From: Ruegeria sp. AD91A
GTDB taxonomy: Bacteria > Pseudomonadota > Alphaproteobacteria > Rhodobacterales > Rhodobacteraceae
Length of the DNA: 64,000 nt
Direction: 5' to 3'
Assembly (NCBI RefSeq): GCF_003443535.1
Contig: NZ_CP031946.1
Span: 1,736,001-1,800,000, forward strand
This document shows positions 60,657 to 64,000 of this stretch, piece after piece. How positions within the stretch are numbered: position 1 is the first letter of the stretch; every line of letters begins with the position of its first letter. Position numbers and translations under genes: made by a program. The notes under the pieces were generated by a model that worked only from the letters and a program-made list of their open reading frames with translations, made no database searches and had not been told where the DNA came from.

Positions 60657-62609
60657 TCAATCCCCCGCCGCGCGACCTTTGAGGGCAATAATGCCTCGTG
60701 GTCGAAATTGGATGAAAATGATGATGAAGATGATCATGTAGGTTTGCGCCGCGAGCGTGTTCGACGGGTTCATCCACTCGATCCCTTTCTGCAGGAACCC
60801 GATCATCCCCGCGCCTGCCAGAGCGCCCCAGATGTTGCCGACACCACCGACAACTACGGTCATGAAACTTTGCACGATGTAGTCGTTGCCCAGATCCGAT
60901 GTGACCTTGGCAAAAAGGCCAATGGCGACACCCGCGATGCCAGCAATGCCGGAGCCGAGACCGAAGGTCAGCATATTCACCCGCCCCGGGTTGATCCCCA
61001 TTGATCCGGCCATGCGCGGGTTCTGTGTGACCGCACGCATCTCAAGCCCCAGCCTTGTCCGTTTCATGATATAAAGGAACAGCCCCAGAAAGATCAGCGC
61101 CAGTACGAAGATCGCAATGCGGATATAGCTGATCGAGACCACATCGTTCATCACCCAGGCTCCGTCCAGCCAACCCGGAGCTGTCAGAGGTCGAGCCTGT
61201 GTACCAAAGATGTTCTTTGCTAGTTGCTGCAAGGCAATCGAGATACCAAAGGTCGCCAGCAGTGTTTCCAACGGGCGGGCATAAAGCCAACGGATCACCA
61301 GGCGCTCCATAGCGACGCCCATGGCAAACGTGACGGCAAAGGCCATTGGGATGGCAACGATGATCGATACCGTATGGTCGGGGACGTACTGCTGAACGAC
61401 ATAGCCCGTATAGGCACCCATCATGATGAATTCGCCATGGGCCATGTTGATTACACCCATCACTCCGAAAGTGATGGCCAACCCAATTGCGGCAAGGAAA
61501 TAGATCGAGGCCAGAGAGACTGCGTCCAACGTCAGGTCGAGCGTCTGGTTTAGGCCAACTTTCAGTTCGATCTTCTCTAACGCTTTTTCGGCAGCGGCGG
61601 TTACTTCGGTGGAAGGTTCGGCATAAGTCTCAAAAAACACATGCGCGCCCAGCGCCGTGTCGATATCGGCCTCAGTTACCAACTCAGGAACAAGTCCGGC
61701 TTCGGCCAGAGTGCTGTAGGCTTGCGCGCGCGCAGTATTCCCGTTCAGTTGCGCGACCGGGATGCCCCCTACGCGGCCACCATCAATGTTCGCAGCCAAA
61801 GCCAGGCGGAGGTCGTCAGGCAACACAGGGGGCGCAGCCAAGTCACTCGCGACCAACAGGTGGTATGCGTCATCCCGCGACAAAGCGTCTGATCCGGGTT
61901 CCAGAACGATGGCGACGTTAACATCCGATGGCAGGTCCGCAGCGGTCTTTCGTGAGGTCACGAGTAACGGGTTCAACGCCGCGCGGACGTCGACACCCAG
62001 ATCGTTCGACATTTCTTCAATTGCAGCCACGCGGGCCGCAATGTCTTCGTCGTATCCAATAGTCAGCAGCCGTTCGAGCCGTTGCTTCTGGGCCTTCAAA
62101 TCCACATCTGGCTCGTCCTCGATCGAGGCACGAAGAGGTTCGAGCAGCGCGCCTTCGGGATCACGTTGAATGGATTTTAGTGCGGCCAGGCGCTTCTTTC
62201 GGTCCGGGTCGGTCAACTGGAACTGCACCAGTGCTGTCCCGATCATAGCGCGGATACCGCTGTTGGGTTTCAATTGCTTCAGGTCGGATTTCTCAAAGGT
62301 ACCGACCACTTCGCCCGTGTCGAAATCGATCAGGTCGTACAAACGCCCTTCGACCTTTCTTCCGGCAAAGAACAGACCATCAGACTTGCGCATCCACATG
62401 TCTTTGGCGGCCCATGTCTCAAGCATCACCTGCGCTTGCGGCAGCCCACTGGCGGCAAGCGCATCAATCGCCGGTTTGATCGTCTTGCGCGAACTTTTGA
62501 CAATGATCTCCTGATGATCCTGCAAGATCGGCTGCAGGCCACCCTCTTGCGCGTTGGCGTTCAGGCAGGCGAAGAGAATTGCCAGGCCCGCAAGGAATAG
62601 TCTTAACAT
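60657..62609 (-). CDS. urtB: Urea ABC transporter permease UrtB, with long N-terminal domain
   Basis: LivH-type permease. The 650-residue product starts with a signal peptide (MLRLFLAGLAILFACLNANA) and about 330 periplasmic residues before the first membrane helix. The N-terminal part is typical of UrtB (ILQDHQEIIVKSSRKTIKPA; RLYDLIDFDTGEVVG), but here it carries an extra alpha/beta segment (SDVNVAIVLEPGSDALSRDD then AQAYSTLAEAGLVPELV) that makes the protein some 100 residues longer than usual. The membrane part from about 345 has FGVMGVINMAHGEFIMMGAY and TRLGLEMRAVTQNPRMAGSM. Start at 62609, where the signal peptide begins. Confidence 0.95.
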   Translation of the reverse strand: MLRLFLAGLAILFACLNANAQEGGLQPILQDHQEIIVKSSRKTIKPAIDALAASGLPQAQVMLETWAAKDMWMRKSDGLFFAGRKVEGRLYDLIDFDTGEVVGTFEKSDLKQLKPNSGIRAMIGTALVQFQLTDPDRKKRLAALKSIQRDPEGALLEPLRASIEDEPDVDLKAQKQRLERLLTIGYDEDIAARVAAIEEMSNDLGVDVRAALNPLLVTSRKTAADLPSDVNVAIVLEPGSDALSRDDAYHLLVASDLAAPPVLPDDLRLALAANIDGGRVGGIPVAQLNGNTARAQAYSTLAEAGLVPELVTEADIDTALGAHVFFETYAEPSTEVTAAAEKALEKIELKVGLNQTLDLTLDAVSLASIYFLAAIGLAITFGVMGVINMAHGEFIMMGAYTGYVVQQYVPDHTVSIIVAIPMAFAVTFAMGVAMERLVIRWLYARPLETLLATFGISIALQQLAKNIFGTQARPLTAPGWLDGAWVMNDVVSISYIRIAIFVLALIFLGLFLYIMKRTRLGLEMRAVTQNPRMAGSMGINPGRVNMLTFGLGSGIAGIAGVAIGLFAKVTSDLGNDYIVQSFMTVVVGGVGNIWGALAGAGMIGFLQKGIEWMNPSNTLAAQTYMIIFIIIFIQFRPRGIIALKGRAAGD

Positions 62610-62634
62610 GTGTTGAAACCCGCGTGTCTTTGGG

Positions 62635-62660
62635 CAAGGCGGGCGATCGCACCCGCCTTG
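62635..62660 (-). other. Hairpin between urtA and urtB
   Basis: A perfect 9-bp stem (CAAGGCGGG / CCCGCCTTG) with an 8-base loop in the 59-base gap. There is no U-run, so it probably stabilises the urtA mRNA or attenuates read-through, giving excess binding protein over permease, as in many ABC operons. Confidence 0.7.
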
Positions 62661-62668
62661 CATACGAT

Positions 62669-63949
62669 TTAGTAGTTCGACAAAGTCTGAACGCAGCTCT
62701 CGGTCTCGGTGTTGTACATACCGCAGCCGAGATCTTTCCAATCCGATTTCAGCACTGACGATTCAGGCAGAAAGTCGGTCCATGCATCGCCCGGCACAAC
62801 GTCGGTTTCGCTGATGATATCGAACTGGCCGTCTTCCTGAATCTCACCAATCAGAACCGGCTTAGCCAGATGGTGGTTCGGCAACATCACAGCAGTACCG
62901 CCGGTCAGGTTCGGGAATTCCTGCCCGTACATGGCGGCGCGCACAGCGTCTACTTCGGTCGAGCCGGCTTCGGTCGCGGCATTCACCCACATGTTGAAGC
63001 CTATGTAATGCGCCTCCATAGGATCGTTGGTCACCCGTTCGTCACCCATGGTGGCTTTCCAGGTTTCGACAAATTCGGCATTCACATCAGTATCCGCCGA
63101 CTGGAAATAATTCCAAGCCGCCAAATGGCCGACGAGGTTGGTGGTATCGAGACCGGACAGTTCTTCCTCACCAACCGAAAAGGCCACGACCGGAATGTCA
63201 TCTGCCGAAACACCGGCAGCAGCCAGTTCTTTATAGAAACCAATGTTGGCGTCTCCGTTGATGGTCGAGATCACACCAACCTTTTTGCCATCTTCGCCCA
63301 GTGCAACGACGTCAGATACGATCTTGGACCAGTCAGAATGGCCAAAGGGGGTGTAGTTGACGAAGATATCCGCGTCCGCAATACCCTTTTGCTTAAGGTA
63401 GCTTTCCAAAATATTGTTGGTGGTCCTGGGATAGACGTAGTCCGTGCCGAGCAGAGCGAATTTCTCGACCCCCAGTTCCTCCAGGAAATAATCGGTCGCA
63501 GGGATAGCCTGCTGGTTCGGGGCCGCACCGGTATAAAAGACATTTTTTGAGCTTTCTTCGCCCTCATACTGAACCGGATAGAACAGCAAACCATTCAGCT
63601 CTTCGATCACAGGCAGTACTGATTTGCGGCTGACCGAAGTCCAGTTGCCAAATATTACATCCACCTCGTGGACGGTCAGCAGCTCACGCGCTTTTTCCGC
63701 GAACAGCGGCCAATCCGATGCGGGATCCACAACAACGGCCTCAAGCTGCTTGCCTAAAAGACCACCTTTGGCGTTTTGCTGGTCGATCAGCATCAGCATG
63801 GTGTCTTTCAGAGTAGTCTCTGAGATTGCCATCGTGCCCGACAGCGAATGCAGCACTCCGACCTTGATCGTGTCTTCGTCCGACAACGCAGCGGTGGCTA
63901 TGGCAGCAAAGACAACCGATCCGGCGAGCGTGGATTTGAGCGATTTCAT
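62669..63949 (-). CDS. urtA: Urea ABC transporter substrate-binding protein UrtA
   Basis: Periplasmic urea-binding protein, 426 residues with a signal peptide (about 1-23, ending ALS) and a LivJ-like fold. UrtA-specific segments are IKVGVLHSLSGTMAISETTL, GNWTSVSRKSVLPV, NGLLFYPVQYEGEE, TGAAPNQQAIPA, DYVYPRTTNNI and DPMEAHYIGFNMW. AGGAGG sits 5 bases before the ATG at 63949. First gene of the urtABCDE operon. Urease genes are not in the window and may lie beyond its right edge. Confidence 0.97.
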   Translation of the reverse strand: MKSLKSTLAGSVVFAAIATAALSDEDTIKVGVLHSLSGTMAISETTLKDTMLMLIDQQNAKGGLLGKQLEAVVVDPASDWPLFAEKARELLTVHEVDVIFGNWTSVSRKSVLPVIEELNGLLFYPVQYEGEESSKNVFYTGAAPNQQAIPATDYFLEELGVEKFALLGTDYVYPRTTNNILESYLKQKGIADADIFVNYTPFGHSDWSKIVSDVVALGEDGKKVGVISTINGDANIGFYKELAAAGVSADDIPVVAFSVGEEELSGLDTTNLVGHLAAWNYFQSADTDVNAEFVETWKATMGDERVTNDPMEAHYIGFNMWVNAATEAGSTEVDAVRAAMYGQEFPNLTGGTAVMLPNHHLAKPVLIGEIQEDGQFDIISETDVVPGDAWTDFLPESSVLKSDWKDLGCGMYNTETESCVQTLSNY

Positions 63950-64000
63950 GTAATCCTCCTGGCGGGGCCGGGAGAGAGGGCTTGCGCAAAGGCACACTCT

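Overview
The window looks like chromosome of a marine Roseobacter-group alphaproteobacterium (Rhodobacteraceae). I base this on gene families rather than database hits: a Hint-domain protein, an acyl-CoA dehydrogenase/GST/thiolase/cupin/FadJ operon, a malic enzyme fused to a phosphotransacetylase-like domain, a full urea ABC transporter, and T1SS genes with acidic low-complexity cargo. No tRNA or rRNA gene was recognised.

Layout. 1-7.3 kb: 3' part of tRNA 2-selenouridine synthase, a SRAP protein, a secreted 5'-nucleotidase, an overlapping DUF952/DUF1330/pyrD/arsC operon and a MATE exporter. 7.3-16.2 kb: two thioesterases, two MerR regulators and a fatty-acid beta-oxidation operon ending in a strong terminator. 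16.2-25.8 kb: a Hint protein without its usual Cys, an EamA transporter, a membrane-anchored peptidase-like protein that lacks HExxH, the overlapping salvage operon cdd-deoA-deoB-add-upp, and a VOC-double-cupin protein with a membrane protein. 25.9-34.5 kb: maeB, prpE (preceded by TTTGCAA elements), an amidase, NAD kinase and glyA. 34.6-36.7 kb: a tetR-pspA-yiaAB module with four near-identical TGAAC-N3-GTTCA palindromes. 36.8-38.2 kb: esterase, small membrane protein, rhodanese.

38.3-48.2 kb is a type I secretion locus: HlyD adaptor, ABC exporter with a long disordered N-terminus, two large acidic low-complexity proteins that are probable cargo, and a LuxR-type regulator across a 600-bp AT-rich regulatory region. 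48.4-53.8 kb is a decayed accessory segment: a P4-type integrase with several disruptions, a SnoaL-like gene and a winged-helix/hydrolase gene each broken by one in-frame stop, an intact exported Ntn amidohydrolase of different base composition, and degenerate dispersed repeats. 53.8-57.3 kb holds the convergent pair aspT and asdA (aspartate uptake, decarboxylation, alanine export). 57.9-64 kb is urtABCDE on the minus strand.

The best candidates for under-described biology are the TetR/palindrome control of a PspA envelope-stress module, the T1SS locus with QDQG and GGDGT repeat cargo, and the catalytically stripped peptidase-like and Hint proteins. Functions are assigned from motif reading only. 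Start codons were chosen by ribosome-binding sites and family length.
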